The notes beneath the pieces were generated by a model that searched no databases, was not told the DNA's origin, and was given only the letters and a program-made list of their open reading frames with translations. A stretch of 64,000 nucleotides of DNA from Alcanivoracaceae bacterium. Its GTDB lineage: Bacteria > Pseudomonadota > Gammaproteobacteria > Xanthomonadales > Marinicellaceae. The stretch covers positions 552,971 to 616,970 of the forward strand of contig JADGEI010000001.1 of assembly GCA_016744455.1 (NCBI GenBank). Direction: 5' to 3'. Positions 8,976-18,709 of the stretch are shown here, piece by piece. The first letter of the stretch is position 1. Every line of letters begins with the position of its first letter. A program made the translations under genes and the position numbers.

Positions 8976-9677
8976 ATGCTTTTGTTTTATTCTATGTTAA
9001 TGACGATTTTAATTTTACCTTTGTTAATTATGCTTATTTTTGCACCACAGTTTTGGGTGCGTTATGTGTTGAAAAAACACCATAAACTTTTAGATGGTAT
9101 GCCGGGAACAGGAGGTGAGTTGGCCAAACACTTAATTGATAAATTCAAGTTAGAAGGTGTAACTTTGAAACAAGGCAAAGTTAATGAAGACCATTATGAT
9201 CCACAAAATAATTGTGTGTGTTTAAGCCCTGAAGTATTTCAGAGAAAATCATTGACAGCTGTAGCAGTTGCTACGCATGAAGTTGGACATGCCATTCAAT
9301 TTAACAGAAATGAAGCTGTGAGCCATTTACGAAAGAAATACTTGCATAAAGCCCATAAAATTCAACATTATGGTGTCTATATACTTATGAGCTTTCCATT
9401 GGTTGGGTTGGTATTTCGAGTTCCACACTTAGCTCTACTAACCATAGTAGTAGGCTTGATTACGATGTTAGCATCGGTATTTATGTACGCGGCCATCTTA
9501 CCTGAAGAATACGATGCCAGTTTTAACAAAGCCTTGCCTATTTTAGAAAAAGGTTATGTACCAGAAGAATATATGCCTGCTATAAAACAAATTCTAAAAG
9601 CTTGTGCACTAACCTATGTCGCAGCTGCTTTGGCTGATATGTTAAATTTATGGCGTTGGATCGCTATTATTCGGTAA
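8976..9677 (+). CDS. Membrane zinc metallopeptidase, YugP type
   Basis: 233 residues. A hydrophobic N-terminal helix is followed by a soluble part with VATHEVGHAIQF (HExxH zinc site), then two or three membrane segments (about residues 130-170 and near the C-terminus). LPEEYDASFNKAL, which contains the distal conserved acidic residues of this family, follows. This is the putative neutral zinc metallopeptidase 2 family (YugP-like). The substrate is unknown. Alternative starts 18 and 24 nt downstream are possible, since none has a strong ribosome binding site. Confidence 0.85.
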   Translation: MLLFYSMLMTILILPLLIMLIFAPQFWVRYVLKKHHKLLDGMPGTGGELAKHLIDKFKLEGVTLKQGKVNEDHYDPQNNCVCLSPEVFQRKSLTAVAVATHEVGHAIQFNRNEAVSHLRKKYLHKAHKIQHYGVYILMSFPLVGLVFRVPHLALLTIVVGLITMLASVFMYAAILPEEYDASFNKALPILEKGYVPEEYMPAIKQILKACALTYVAAALADMLNLWRWIAIIR

Positions 9678-9726
9678 AATATCTAGCAATCTATTACGTC
9701 TTCTATGGGTTATGTAGGTATTTTTT

Positions 9727-11541
9727 TTATTCAAAAGAATTACTAAAAATCAGTTTGGTCAAGGCATTCACAACTAACGCATTATCAATGGTAAATGCAG
9801 ATAATTTCCAATCAATTCCAGTGATACTGCTATCTAAATCAGTATCTAAATAGACAGATGCTAAAATATCGTAATTGCCTAAGTCTAAGGAGTGAGGTAT
9901 GTCAAACTGGCGCTGTAACACTAAATTCCCAGCTTGGTTAATACTTGTGCTAAAGTCATTCGTCGGGTCTGAATAAACTGATATGCCGTTACTTATACTT
10001 GCGCCAAGTATTATAGGTCCAAAACCAATGATTACATCACTGCTATTAACGAGTTCATAGTTTAAAGTAATTGATTGATTTGGCATAACATTATTGGTGC
10101 TAGAACTTACTGAATCTAACCAGACAGGTGTACTAGAATATTGGCTGCGATTGTCTACTGGATTGTTACTGTCGTTATAATAATGATCGACGATTAAAGC
10201 ATAGTTTTTATTATCTTGTGCATGATATTGTGTTCCCCATTGGGACATTCCCCTCCCGTGTCCAAAGCAACCTCTACCTGTTGTAAGTGGATCACTTAAA
10301 CATGGCCAACCTGTAGCGGGCGAACCAATAAAGCCATCCCCGCAACTTAAATCACTATTGTTACAATTTAATCCGTCATTGGGGTCATCCCAACTGTTAT
10401 TTTGAGCTGAATATTCTGATCTAGCTAAATCGCCATTTAGCTCTAACATGATACCATTAGTGGATTTTGCAGCATTAATTGTAGCTGTATAACCCGTACT
10501 CTCATAAGCTTGGCAACAGGGGCCTGCACATATATCATAGCCGGTATAAGGTGTGTGTAGAACATGCCATGCTCCATACGAACGATAAGGAATAGATCCT
10601 GATTTTAAGCTATTAGTATTCCATGAAGCAATCCACTCATTATCCAATCCTTTTTGTACATAGGACTCAAATGGAATGATTTGTAATGTTGAGCACCCTG
10701 CTCCACAACAGGTTCCGCCTGATGCATTAAATCCTACCCTAATTGATGCAGGTGGTTGAAGAAAAATGGCACCATTTATACGCTCCCTGTTTACTCTTGG
10801 AGGAGTTGATTTATCTTGAGATAACTTTGCAATCAACCAGTTAGGGTCAATTTGGTTTAACTTGACATCTGTTAATGGATGTCTCATGCTGTGTTCATTG
10901 ACACCTGATCCTTTTTCTAAGTCTACAATTAACTGGAATGATTCGTCAAGATCAATTGGGTTCCATATTTCAGTACGATAATTAGTCTGACTAATTGATA
11001 ATGTGGCATTTTCTAACATGGCATGCTTAATAGCAAAAAAACCCGTGTGGTTGCTCTTAGTATGGTATCGTGCTTGGTTGTTAGAAAGTTCAATTGAGGC
11101 TCCTTCTAATGGCTTTAATGATTTTTTGGTATAGACATAACCACATACTGAAAATTCATTGCAGGCATTCTTCATTTTTTCTGTTGAATTCCTTACTAAA
11201 TTTATACGGGTTAACTTAGTTTTCTGATTTGGTTCAATATAACTATTAAGTGTTTGGTATCCTTCGGCTGTAATTTTCAAAACTTGCAATTGACTACTTG
11301 TTAATAAGGTGAATTTATTCTTATTGGAGTAGGTATTGTAGTTAGTGAGCTCTTTATTTAGAAAACCTTTTCCCAGTTTGATGTCCCACCACTGGTCAGA
11401 TGATAAATTCTCCAATTCAATAGGAGTGACATTAATAACTGCATTTAAACTCATGCCAGTATGACTATCACGTACGCTAAATTCATAACCGTATACGAAG
11501 TATGTGCACAATAAACAAGTAATTAAGGTAATGATTTTCAT
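9727..11541 (-). CDS. Secreted SpoIID/LytB-domain protein with C-terminal FSNSFE motif
   Basis: 604 residues with a signal peptide (MKIITLITCLLCTYFVYGYE). Residues about 110-210 resemble a carboxypeptidase-regulatory-like beta domain (CGYVYTKKSLKPLEGASIEL). The central part matches the SpoIID fold: IIPFESYVQKGLDNEW, then SIPYRSYGAWHV, then GHGRGMSQWGTQYHA, ending in IVDHYYND. SpoIID-type proteins are lytic transglycosylases or amidase enhancers acting on peptidoglycan. Several Cys pairs (TCCGAGC, GPCCQ) suggest disulfides. The last 150 residues are an Ig-like domain ending in LIFSNSFE, the short motif also seen in three other exported proteins here. Sporulation is not implied. Confidence 0.8.
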   Translation of the reverse strand: MKIITLITCLLCTYFVYGYEFSVRDSHTGMSLNAVINVTPIELENLSSDQWWDIKLGKGFLNKELTNYNTYSNKNKFTLLTSSQLQVLKITAEGYQTLNSYIEPNQKTKLTRINLVRNSTEKMKNACNEFSVCGYVYTKKSLKPLEGASIELSNNQARYHTKSNHTGFFAIKHAMLENATLSISQTNYRTEIWNPIDLDESFQLIVDLEKGSGVNEHSMRHPLTDVKLNQIDPNWLIAKLSQDKSTPPRVNRERINGAIFLQPPASIRVGFNASGGTCCGAGCSTLQIIPFESYVQKGLDNEWIASWNTNSLKSGSIPYRSYGAWHVLHTPYTGYDICAGPCCQAYESTGYTATINAAKSTNGIMLELNGDLARSEYSAQNNSWDDPNDGLNCNNSDLSCGDGFIGSPATGWPCLSDPLTTGRGCFGHGRGMSQWGTQYHAQDNKNYALIVDHYYNDSNNPVDNRSQYSSTPVWLDSVSSSTNNVMPNQSITLNYELVNSSDVIIGFGPIILGASISNGISVYSDPTNDFSTSINQAGNLVLQRQFDIPHSLDLGNYDILASVYLDTDLDSSITGIDWKLSAFTIDNALVVNALTKLIFSNSFE

Positions 11542-11974
11542 ATTTGACTAGAGAATAATATAGGATTAATTATATCAGAACTATTATTTTCACACTTGAA
11601 TCATTTATATTATTTACTGAAGAACAACTGTTATAATAATCTTCTTTAGAGGGTGTTAATGTCACTTTTTCAGACATGAATTCACCATTTAACAAAAGCA
11701 ACTTTCCGAAATTTACCCATCGATTTTTATGATTCACCTTGGCAATTTTTACTAATGTAAATAGGCTATCTCCAAAATATTTAATAAGCTAACAGCCATT
11801 GAATTTAAATAATTTAGAATTAATATCTAATTATGCAAATATATAGAGAGTGTTATCCAGAATTCATAACCCTGTTTTTGTAAAACTTAATTTGTCTAAA
11901 ATGTAACTTTGCTATATTTGTTACGCCCTAGAAAATATCAAAAATACTGCCAGCAAATGCATGGCCAATCTCAA
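11542..11974. other. Intergenic region, no gene seen
   Basis: AT-rich, between two minus-strand genes. It must contain the promoter of the SpoIID-like gene and any terminator after fabB. I find no coding frame of note, RNA gene or strong repeat. Confidence 0.45.
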
Positions 11975-13195
11975 TTAGTCTTTAAATTTTTGCAATACCA
12001 AAGTAGCATTGGTTCCACCAAATCCAAAACTATTTGACATGACTGTTTTTAATTCAATGTCTTCAATTAACTCACTTACAATTGGTGTGCCTTCAGGAAT
12101 TTTCTCGTCTAATTGTGTTATGTTGGCAGAAGCTGAAATAAAGCTGTTTTCCATCATTTGCAATGAATATATTGCTTCATGTACACCTGCTGCGCCTAAT
12201 GAATGGCCTGATAATGACTTGGTTGATGTGATTTTTGGCATATCATCTTTGAATACTTCAGTAATGGCTTTGAGTTCAGTTGTATCACCTGCGGGTGTAC
12301 TTGTGCCATGTGCATTGAGGTAATCTACTCTACCTTCTACTGTGCTCAATGCTTGATTCATACATCTAACAGCACCCTCACCTGAAGGGGCGACCATATT
12401 ATACCCATCTGATGTAGCACCATAACCTACAATTTCACAAAGAATATTAGCACCACGTGCTTGAGCATGTTCTAAACTTTCCACAACCACAACCCCTGCC
12501 CCACCAGCAATAACGAACCCATCGCGAGTTTGGTCATAGGGTCTTGATGCGGTTTCTGGTGTATCATTATACTTTGTTGATAAAGCTCCCATAGCATCAA
12601 ACATCATACTCAAAGTCCAATGTTCTTCTTCTCCACCACCTGCAAATACAATATCTTGTTTACCAAATTGAATTTGTTCCATTGCTAAACCAATGCAATG
12701 CGAACTTGTTGCACAAGCTGAGCTAAGTGAGTAATTTAAACCTTTAATTTTAAATGGTGTCGCTAATGTCGCGGATATACCGCTCCCCATCGTTTTGGTT
12801 ACCACATAGGGGCCAACTCGGCGAATTCCACGTTCTCGTAAAGTGTCTACTCGGTCGACTATACAATCTGAAGATGTGCCTCCAGCACCTATGATTAATC
12901 CAGTTCTAATATTCGATACTTGATCATCATTTAACCCAGAATGTTCGATGGCTTCTTTCATCGCGATATAAGCATAAGCAGAACCAGTTCCCATAAAACG
13001 TAAATCCTTACGCCCTATATGGTCTTTAAAGTTAATGTCTACACTGCCAGATACATGGCTTCTTAAACCTTGTTCTTTATAGCTTTCATTGTATGATATC
13101 CCAGATTCACCTGACTTAAGGGAGTCTAAAACTTCTGTTTTATTATTGCCTAAGCATGACACAATCCCATAACCCGTGATAACAACTCTTTTCAT
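11975..13195 (-). CDS. fabB: 3-oxoacyl-[acyl-carrier-protein] synthase I
   Basis: 406 residues, full length for KAS I. It condenses malonyl-ACP with acyl-ACP in type II fatty acid synthesis and is specifically needed to elongate the unsaturated intermediate made by FabA. The catalytic triad is visible: Cys161 in [10 protein letters not shown], His296 in [11 protein letters not shown] and His331 in [11 protein letters not shown]. The C-terminal Gly-rich [15 protein letters not shown] is canonical. The start codon overlaps the fabA stop (TGATG), so the two genes are translationally coupled, as expected for this anaerobic unsaturated fatty acid pathway. Confidence 0.97.
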   Translation of the reverse strand: MKRVVITGYGIVSCLGNNKTEVLDSLKSGESGISYNESYKEQGLRSHVSGSVDINFKDHIGRKDLRFMGTGSAYAYIAMKEAIEHSGLNDDQVSNIRTGLIIGAGGTSSDCIVDRVDTLRERGIRRVGPYVVTKTMGSGISATLATPFKIKGLNYSLSSACATSSHCIGLAMEQIQFGKQDIVFAGGGEEEHWTLSMMFDAMGALSTKYNDTPETASRPYDQTRDGFVIAGGAGVVVVESLEHAQARGANILCEIVGYGATSDGYNMVAPSGEGAVRCMNQALSTVEGRVDYLNAHGTSTPAGDTTELKAITEVFKDDMPKITSTKSLSGHSLGAAGVHEAIYSLQMMENSFISASANITQLDEKIPEGTPIVSELIEDIELKTVMSNSFGFGGTNATLVLQKFKD

Positions 13196-13710
13196 CAGAA
13201 ATTCTCCGTCGAAGTGAATAGCCCTACACGTAATTTATTTGCAGTATATATAATTTTCCCATCTACATTTACAGTACCATCAGCTATAGCATACTTTAGT
13301 TTTGAATCTATCATGCGTTTAATATTGAGCTTATATGTGACTTTCTTTGCATTTGGGAGTACTTGCCCTCGAAATTTAACATCACCAACACCAAGGGCTC
13401 GCCCTTTGCCTTTGTAACCGTTCCAGATCATATGAAAACCAACGAGTTGCCATAATGCATCAAGACCTAGGCATCCAGGCATTACTGGGTCACCTTCAAA
13501 GTGACAAGCAAAAAACCATAGATCTGGATTTATGTCTAATTCAGCAATTATTTCACCTTTTCCAAACTCCCCACCATCGCTATTAATATTGATTATTCTA
13601 TCTACCATTAACATATTACCAGCAGGTAATTTTGCATTATCCATCCCAAATAATTTTCCTTGACTACACTTGATTAAGTCATTTTTACTAAAGCTGCTTT
13701 GTTGCGACAT
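13195..13710 (-). CDS. fabA: 3-hydroxydecanoyl-ACP dehydratase/isomerase
   Basis: 171 residues, the normal FabA length. It dehydrates 3-hydroxydecanoyl-ACP and isomerises the product to cis-3-decenoyl-ACP, the branch point to unsaturated fatty acids. The active-site His70 lies in [14 protein letters not shown] and Asp84 in [12 protein letters not shown], matching the canonical positions. It is the first gene of the fabA-fabB operon. The upstream region carries a FabR-like palindrome (13796-13813) and a second palindrome (13906-13919). Confidence 0.97.
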   Translation of the reverse strand: MSQQSSFSKNDLIKCSQGKLFGMDNAKLPAGNMLMVDRIININSDGGEFGKGEIIAELDINPDLWFFACHFEGDPVMPGCLGLDALWQLVGFHMIWNGYKGKGRALGVGDVKFRGQVLPNAKKVTYKLNIKRMIDSKLKYAIADGTVNVDGKIIYTANKLRVGLFTSTENF

Positions 13711-13795
13711 ATTTTATTTCTTGAAGAGTTTAAAACTTGGCATACTAAGTGGATTAATTAGCATTGTCAAGCAAGCCACTTAAATTATGAATTAA

Positions 13796-13813
13796 AGTTT
13801 ACATGTGTACGCT
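13796..13813. promoter_or_regulatory. FabR-like operator upstream of fabA
   Basis: The 18-nt imperfect palindrome AGTTTACATGTGTACGCT has a right half, TGTACGCT, that matches my memory of the gammaproteobacterial FabR half-site. It lies about 86-103 nt upstream of the fabA start. FabR represses fabA and fabB when unsaturated acyl chains are abundant. No fabR gene is in the window. Confidence 0.5.
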
Positions 13814-13905
13814 TAAATTTTATATTGAAATAATCAAACGTTGAATATATCATGGTAACCATATGATATACATGAATTATTTATACAATTGACTTATATA
13901 CATAC

Positions 13906-13919
13906 ATACGCATGCGTAT
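13906..13919. promoter_or_regulatory. Second palindrome upstream of fabA
   Basis: Perfect 14-nt palindrome ATACGCATGCGTAT, about 200 nt upstream of fabA and 60 nt beyond the end of the next gene. It could be a further regulator site. The regulator is not identified. Confidence 0.35.
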
Positions 13920-13979
13920 CTAATTGGTAAAATTAATTTTGGTGTAAGCAATTGATCTTGTCTTTAAGAATAATACGTA

Positions 13980-16385
13980 TTATTCAAACCCATTAGAAAA
14001 AATAACACCCGTATCTATAAAAGGCGCTAGAATAATTACATCATCAATATGCCAACCGTCTTCGTTTACTGAACTATCACTAGTGACTCGAAAACGAATC
14101 ATTGCATTGCTATTTGAAAGTTGAGGCAATGCCAACTCTACTGAACTCCATTGTGTATTTCTTCCATTGTAACTAGTAACTTGTTGCCAATTGCCCCCAG
14201 CATCTGTAGAGATCTCTAATAACCCATAATCAAACCCTGATTCAAAATCATAGGTATGCTTAAATGTTAGAATAGGATCTTGTAGTTGAATTAAGTTTAT
14301 GACTGGAGAAGTCAATGAAAAATCTGCATTATCCGGATAATTACTTCCTGGGCTATCTGCCCACGAATGTGTTGGGCTTGCTGATTTCTCATTTGTTATA
14401 GCCCAAGAAGAATCTGCAGACCATCCATTAGAACCCGTTTCAACATACTCAGTATACACATTAACCAAAGGAACTAATTCAAAATCATGTTGGCTACTTT
14501 GCGAGTTAATAACCGTGATTTCACTTTCTTGTTCAGATAAATAACCATCAATAGTTACGACCATATCATAAGTTGCAACAGGCAACTGTAGGCTGTATTG
14601 ACCATTTGCATCTGTTTCAATTTGATATGAGTTTATTTTTATTTGTGCAAATTGAATAGGAGCGCCTGTATTAATATCACTAACAGTTCCTAAAATTGTT
14701 GGAGCAATGTTTGGGTCAATTAAATCAAGGTATACTGAACTTACTGCACCCCAATTATCTTCACTATCCTTTGCCCTTATAAAAACAAGGTTTCTCCCTA
14801 GCTCTAGATTTCCAGTGTTAACATTAGCATTTACAGTTTCTTGTTCGTCATCATAGCTACCATCAACTGCCTGCATGCTAATCGGAGATGCAGAAGGGGC
14901 CCATGGTGGTGTGTTGATTGTGATTTCTGCAGCATTGATAGTTTGTGTTGGCTCTATTCCAGTTCCGTTTGTATATCTTGTATCATCAGTAAATGCTGTA
15001 ATTGAAACATTAGCACCTAGTGGGTGAGGGATATTTAACTGATATGGCGTGCTATCTGGCCCTAATGGAATTGTGTATGGCTTTCTTGATGCTTTTGCAG
15101 CATAAATTAATGTATCTATATTACTATCTACAATCGAATTTTCAAAAAAATCACACTCTTCAAAAAATTCAGTACCAAGTTCGATTGTATAACCTGGAAC
15201 ACCAAAACGGCCATAGGCAAAATCTTTTGTTGATCCATCAACTGTACCTAGGCTCCCAAGTTGGGGTGCATAATTATTAAAATAAGCAAATTTTCTTGCT
15301 AAGCTTAAAATTCCATCACCATTGGGTGGAGGCGTAGATGAAAAACCCCATGATGACAATATAACTTGCCCATAGCTATGTATGTCAAGGTAGACACCTA
15401 CAGTATCAAGTGGTGCAACAGATATTAAATCATCATCACGTTGATCATCAAAGTTTAATGATAAATAGTCGATAATTGATTGTGTCTCTGGCTCAGATGA
15501 TGAAGAAGGCCCCCTGAAAGATGTGCTACATGGGTCCGTACTTGAGCCTCCACAACAGTCCCATTGAAAATTGAAATTTCTATTTAGGTCAATACCTCTG
15601 TTATTTGAGTTCGAACAAAAATTGTTATTTGTGTTTTTTCTCCAAGAAAGACCAGTTTCTGCCTTTTTTCTACCGTCAGGATTAGAATTTAAAATCAAAT
15701 GAATTTCGTGATGATCAACCAACCATGTAATATCTGGGTTTTCACCGTATTCATTTAGTAATTTTTCAGCAAAGCGTGTCACCAGTTCTGAATTTGTATA
15801 TTCTCTTGCATGTATACCACTAGTAACAATTAATGGTGGTTTATCTCCAGTTACTGCTGTGTTACTAATTTTTAAAACTTTAATATCGTACCCTTCAGAG
15901 ATGTTTTGAGTTTTCTCCCAAGAGTCACCTATATCATTCCACTCTGCAAGGTTTGGATAGGATGCCACCAATGACTCAGCAGTATTGAATGTTTCTTCTA
16001 CAGTTCTATAACAAGAAAACCCAGGAATTGATTCCGTTGTTTTAGTGTTATTAACTTCCACAAAATTTTGGGCATTACTGTTTATAGCAAGATTGGTGTT
16101 TAAATTAGCTGTTTTAGGTTCATTTATTTTCATACTAAATCTATGATTTTTCAACCAATCAAATTCTGATTTGCCAACATCTAAAATGACAAGGTTTTTT
16201 GCTGGGTGGTGATTGAAATGATCAAATTTACTTTTAATAAGCTCTAACTCAAGCTTGGTACTATAATTAATGTTAATTATCCATCTTTGTTTATCTATTC
16301 CAGAGCTAGTAGTACTAAATATTAGGAGCAAAATTAGAGGAAAAATTGATGAATTGATACTTCTGTAATTTATAATGTTATGCAT
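13980..16385 (-). CDS. Secreted M14 zinc carboxypeptidase with C-terminal FSNGFE motif
   Basis: 801 residues with an N-terminal signal sequence. The M14 domain spans about residues 120-450. GIHAREYTNSE supplies the first zinc ligands (HxxE), NPDGRKKAETGLSWRKN and GIDLNRNF are substrate-binding segments, DIHSYGQVILSSWG carries the third zinc His, and YTIELGTEFFEE supplies the catalytic Glu. It should trim C-terminal residues from peptides outside the cytoplasm. Downstream are an Ig-like region, a carboxypeptidase-regulatory-like domain (about 560-630) and a jelly-roll/MAM-like domain common in secreted peptidases (SSWAITNEKSASPTHSW). The protein ends in VIFSNGFE, shared with other exported proteins in the window. 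Confidence 0.92.
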   Translation of the reverse strand: MHNIINYRSINSSIFPLILLLIFSTTSSGIDKQRWIININYSTKLELELIKSKFDHFNHHPAKNLVILDVGKSEFDWLKNHRFSMKINEPKTANLNTNLAINSNAQNFVEVNNTKTTESIPGFSCYRTVEETFNTAESLVASYPNLAEWNDIGDSWEKTQNISEGYDIKVLKISNTAVTGDKPPLIVTSGIHAREYTNSELVTRFAEKLLNEYGENPDITWLVDHHEIHLILNSNPDGRKKAETGLSWRKNTNNNFCSNSNNRGIDLNRNFNFQWDCCGGSSTDPCSTSFRGPSSSSEPETQSIIDYLSLNFDDQRDDDLISVAPLDTVGVYLDIHSYGQVILSSWGFSSTPPPNGDGILSLARKFAYFNNYAPQLGSLGTVDGSTKDFAYGRFGVPGYTIELGTEFFEECDFFENSIVDSNIDTLIYAAKASRKPYTIPLGPDSTPYQLNIPHPLGANVSITAFTDDTRYTNGTGIEPTQTINAAEITINTPPWAPSASPISMQAVDGSYDDEQETVNANVNTGNLELGRNLVFIRAKDSEDNWGAVSSVYLDLIDPNIAPTILGTVSDINTGAPIQFAQIKINSYQIETDANGQYSLQLPVATYDMVVTIDGYLSEQESEITVINSQSSQHDFELVPLVNVYTEYVETGSNGWSADSSWAITNEKSASPTHSWADSPGSNYPDNADFSLTSPVINLIQLQDPILTFKHTYDFESGFDYGLLEISTDAGGNWQQVTSYNGRNTQWSSVELALPQLSNSNAMIRFRVTSDSSVNEDGWHIDDVIILAPFIDTGVIFSNGFE

Positions 16386-16435
16386 GATTTATCTTGGATG
16401 AAAGAAATTAATTAAACTATAATAAAATATCTACA

Positions 16436-16463
16436 TTAAAAAAGCCAGTTAAAAAACTGGCTT
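16436..16463 (-). terminator. Rho-independent terminator of the M13 peptidase gene
   Basis: Stem AAGCCAGTT / AACTGGCTT with a 4-nt A/T loop followed on the minus strand by TTTTTT. It lies 26 nt after the stop codon of the gene ending at 16489. Confidence 0.85.
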
Positions 16464-16488
16464 ATTTCTAGAAATTTTGGCAGGTTAA

Positions 16489-18525
16489 TTACCAAATTTT
16501 AACTCTTTTTTCAGGTTGCAAATACATTCCATCACCAGGTTTAACATTAAATAATTCTAAAAATGGTGGAAAGTTTCTTAAAGGGCCATTTCCCCTGAAT
16601 TCACTAGGAGAATGTGGATCTGTCGCAACTTGTTGTAGTAACCTTTCATCGCGCATTTTTCCTCGCCAAATTTGTGCCCATCCATAAAAGAATCTTTCAT
16701 CTGCTGTTAGACCTTCTATTTTCGAATTATCTGGGTGTGCTTTTTTATAGGCTTTATAAGCAATAGTTAAACCACTTAAGTCTCCAATGTTCTCACCTTG
16801 AGTGAGTTCGCCATTGACATGAGCAGAGCCATCAAGAACTTCAAAATTATTGTATTGTTCAATCAATAGTGCAGTTCTTCCATTAAACTTTTCTCTATCT
16901 GCTTCTGTCCACCAACTATTAAGGTTGCCATCACCATCAAATTTAGAACCTTGATCATCAAATCCGTGCCCCATTTCATGACCAATCACTGCGCCTATGC
17001 CACCATAATTGACAGCATCATCTGATGATAGATTGAAAAATGGCGCTTGTAAAATTCCTGCAGGAAATACGATTTCATTTTTCGTTGGGTTATAGTATGC
17101 ATTAACTGTTTGCGGGTTCATGCCCCACTCTGTTCTATCTATTGGCTTGCCAAGTTTACTACGGTTTCGTTTAATTCCCCATTTCTGAATTGCAATCATA
17201 TTATCGACTAATGATTCTTTTGAAATATGTAAGCTACTGTAATCTTTCCACTTAGTTGGGTAACCAATTTTTGGATCAAATTTATTTAATTTATCAAGTG
17301 CTTTCAATTTCGTTTCATCACTCATCCAATCTAACTCTTTAATTGAGTCACCATAAGCAGAACGTAGGTTTTCTATCATTGTATCCATACGTGATTTAGC
17401 ATCAGGTGGAAAGAATGATTTTATATAAACCTTGCCGACTAACTCACCGATACTACCATTAACATTAGAAATAGCTCTTTTCCAACGATCTTTTTGTTCA
17501 GTAGTTCCATTGAGAACTGTACCATAAAATTTGAAATTTTCGTCATCAAAATCCTTTGGTAAAAACTCGGCAGATTGGTTGAGTAACTGCCATGTATAGT
17601 ACGTTTTCCAATCTGCTATAGAGGTTTCTTTTACAAGTTTGTTGATTTTTTCTAGGTAGTTTGGTTGTGCCACTACAATTTCTTTTATCTTTGGCAATGT
17701 CGTTCCTGACATCCAAGCATCAATATTTAGATCAGGCATCAATGCTTTAAATTCATCGTATGTTTTTAAATTATATGCTTTTTCACTATCTCTTGTCTCG
17801 ACGTTTGTCCAATGACCTTCAGCAATTTTAGTCTCAATATCCATTACCGTTTGAGCAGATTGAACTGGGTTATCAAAATTTGCGAGTGTATACATGTTTT
17901 CAATAAAACTTAAATATTTAGCTCTAATGTTTTTATATTTGGCATCTTCATTGAAATAATAATCCCTATCTGGCAAACCCAATCCTGATTGAACTACATA
18001 GGTGATGTGCTTATTTGAATCTTTCAAGTCTATATAAACATACAAACCTATTGGGGAGTTTGTGAACATATCAGCATAAGACATGTAACTCAGCAATTCA
18101 TCGTAATTGTTAATGGCGTTTATTTTGGCTAAATCCTTATGTAAGACACTTAATCCTGCTTTTTCAATACTTTGTGTATCCATGTAACTATTGTATAAAT
18201 CACTAATTTTCTGCTCATCTGTATCTTTACTATAAGTATTTTGAGCTAGTTTGTCGATTATGCCTTTAACATCTTTTTCTGATTTATCTCGCAAAGCATC
18301 AAATGAGCCATATCGTGACTTGTCTGCGGGCATCTCATATTCTTCTATCCATTTACCATTGACATAACGATAAAAATCATCTTGTGGTCGAACTAAGCTA
18401 TCTACGTATTGTAAATCTATTCCTGAGGATAGTGACGTTATCTTATCTTGTTGATGTTCGATTTTATTGCTGGTACAACTCGCTAGTGTGAAAACTGCGG
18501 TTGTTAATATTATTGCTTTTTTCAT
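16489..18525 (-). CDS. M13-family metallopeptidase lipoprotein (neprilysin/PepO-like)
   Basis: 678 residues, the usual size for bacterial M13 peptidases. The N-terminus is a lipoprotein signal ending in LASCTSN. The zinc site is VIGHEMGHGFDDQG (about residue 515) with the third ligand in GENIGDLSGLTIAYKAY. The substrate-binding NAYYNPTKNEIVFPAGIL is present, and the C-terminal CxxW box is replaced by VKIW. Members cleave oligopeptides, here in the periplasm or at the outer membrane. It is monocistronic, with its own terminator, between other exported-protein genes. Confidence 0.95.
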   Translation of the reverse strand: MKKAIILTTAVFTLASCTSNKIEHQQDKITSLSSGIDLQYVDSLVRPQDDFYRYVNGKWIEEYEMPADKSRYGSFDALRDKSEKDVKGIIDKLAQNTYSKDTDEQKISDLYNSYMDTQSIEKAGLSVLHKDLAKINAINNYDELLSYMSYADMFTNSPIGLYVYIDLKDSNKHITYVVQSGLGLPDRDYYFNEDAKYKNIRAKYLSFIENMYTLANFDNPVQSAQTVMDIETKIAEGHWTNVETRDSEKAYNLKTYDEFKALMPDLNIDAWMSGTTLPKIKEIVVAQPNYLEKINKLVKETSIADWKTYYTWQLLNQSAEFLPKDFDDENFKFYGTVLNGTTEQKDRWKRAISNVNGSIGELVGKVYIKSFFPPDAKSRMDTMIENLRSAYGDSIKELDWMSDETKLKALDKLNKFDPKIGYPTKWKDYSSLHISKESLVDNMIAIQKWGIKRNRSKLGKPIDRTEWGMNPQTVNAYYNPTKNEIVFPAGILQAPFFNLSSDDAVNYGGIGAVIGHEMGHGFDDQGSKFDGDGNLNSWWTEADREKFNGRTALLIEQYNNFEVLDGSAHVNGELTQGENIGDLSGLTIAYKAYKKAHPDNSKIEGLTADERFFYGWAQIWRGKMRDERLLQQVATDPHSPSEFRGNGPLRNFPPFLELFNVKPGDGMYLQPEKRVKIW

Positions 18526-18709
18526 TGGACTCTTTATATTAAGTTTACGGGATTCTAATAGAAGTGTCTAATTAATACAATAGGCCAATAGTCATGCCAT
18601 TAATTTTGCATTGTAATTTAGAAAAATGACCCTGTAATAATGTGATGTAATTCAAGTTTATTTCCTTCAATTTTGTTATTGTTGATTTACCACAATAAGA
18701 AATAAAATT

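Noticed and set aside
9727..11541. Evidence for sporulation from the SpoIID-like domain
   Set aside because: SpoIID domains occur in non-sporulating bacteria, and the rest of the gene content is Gram-negative.
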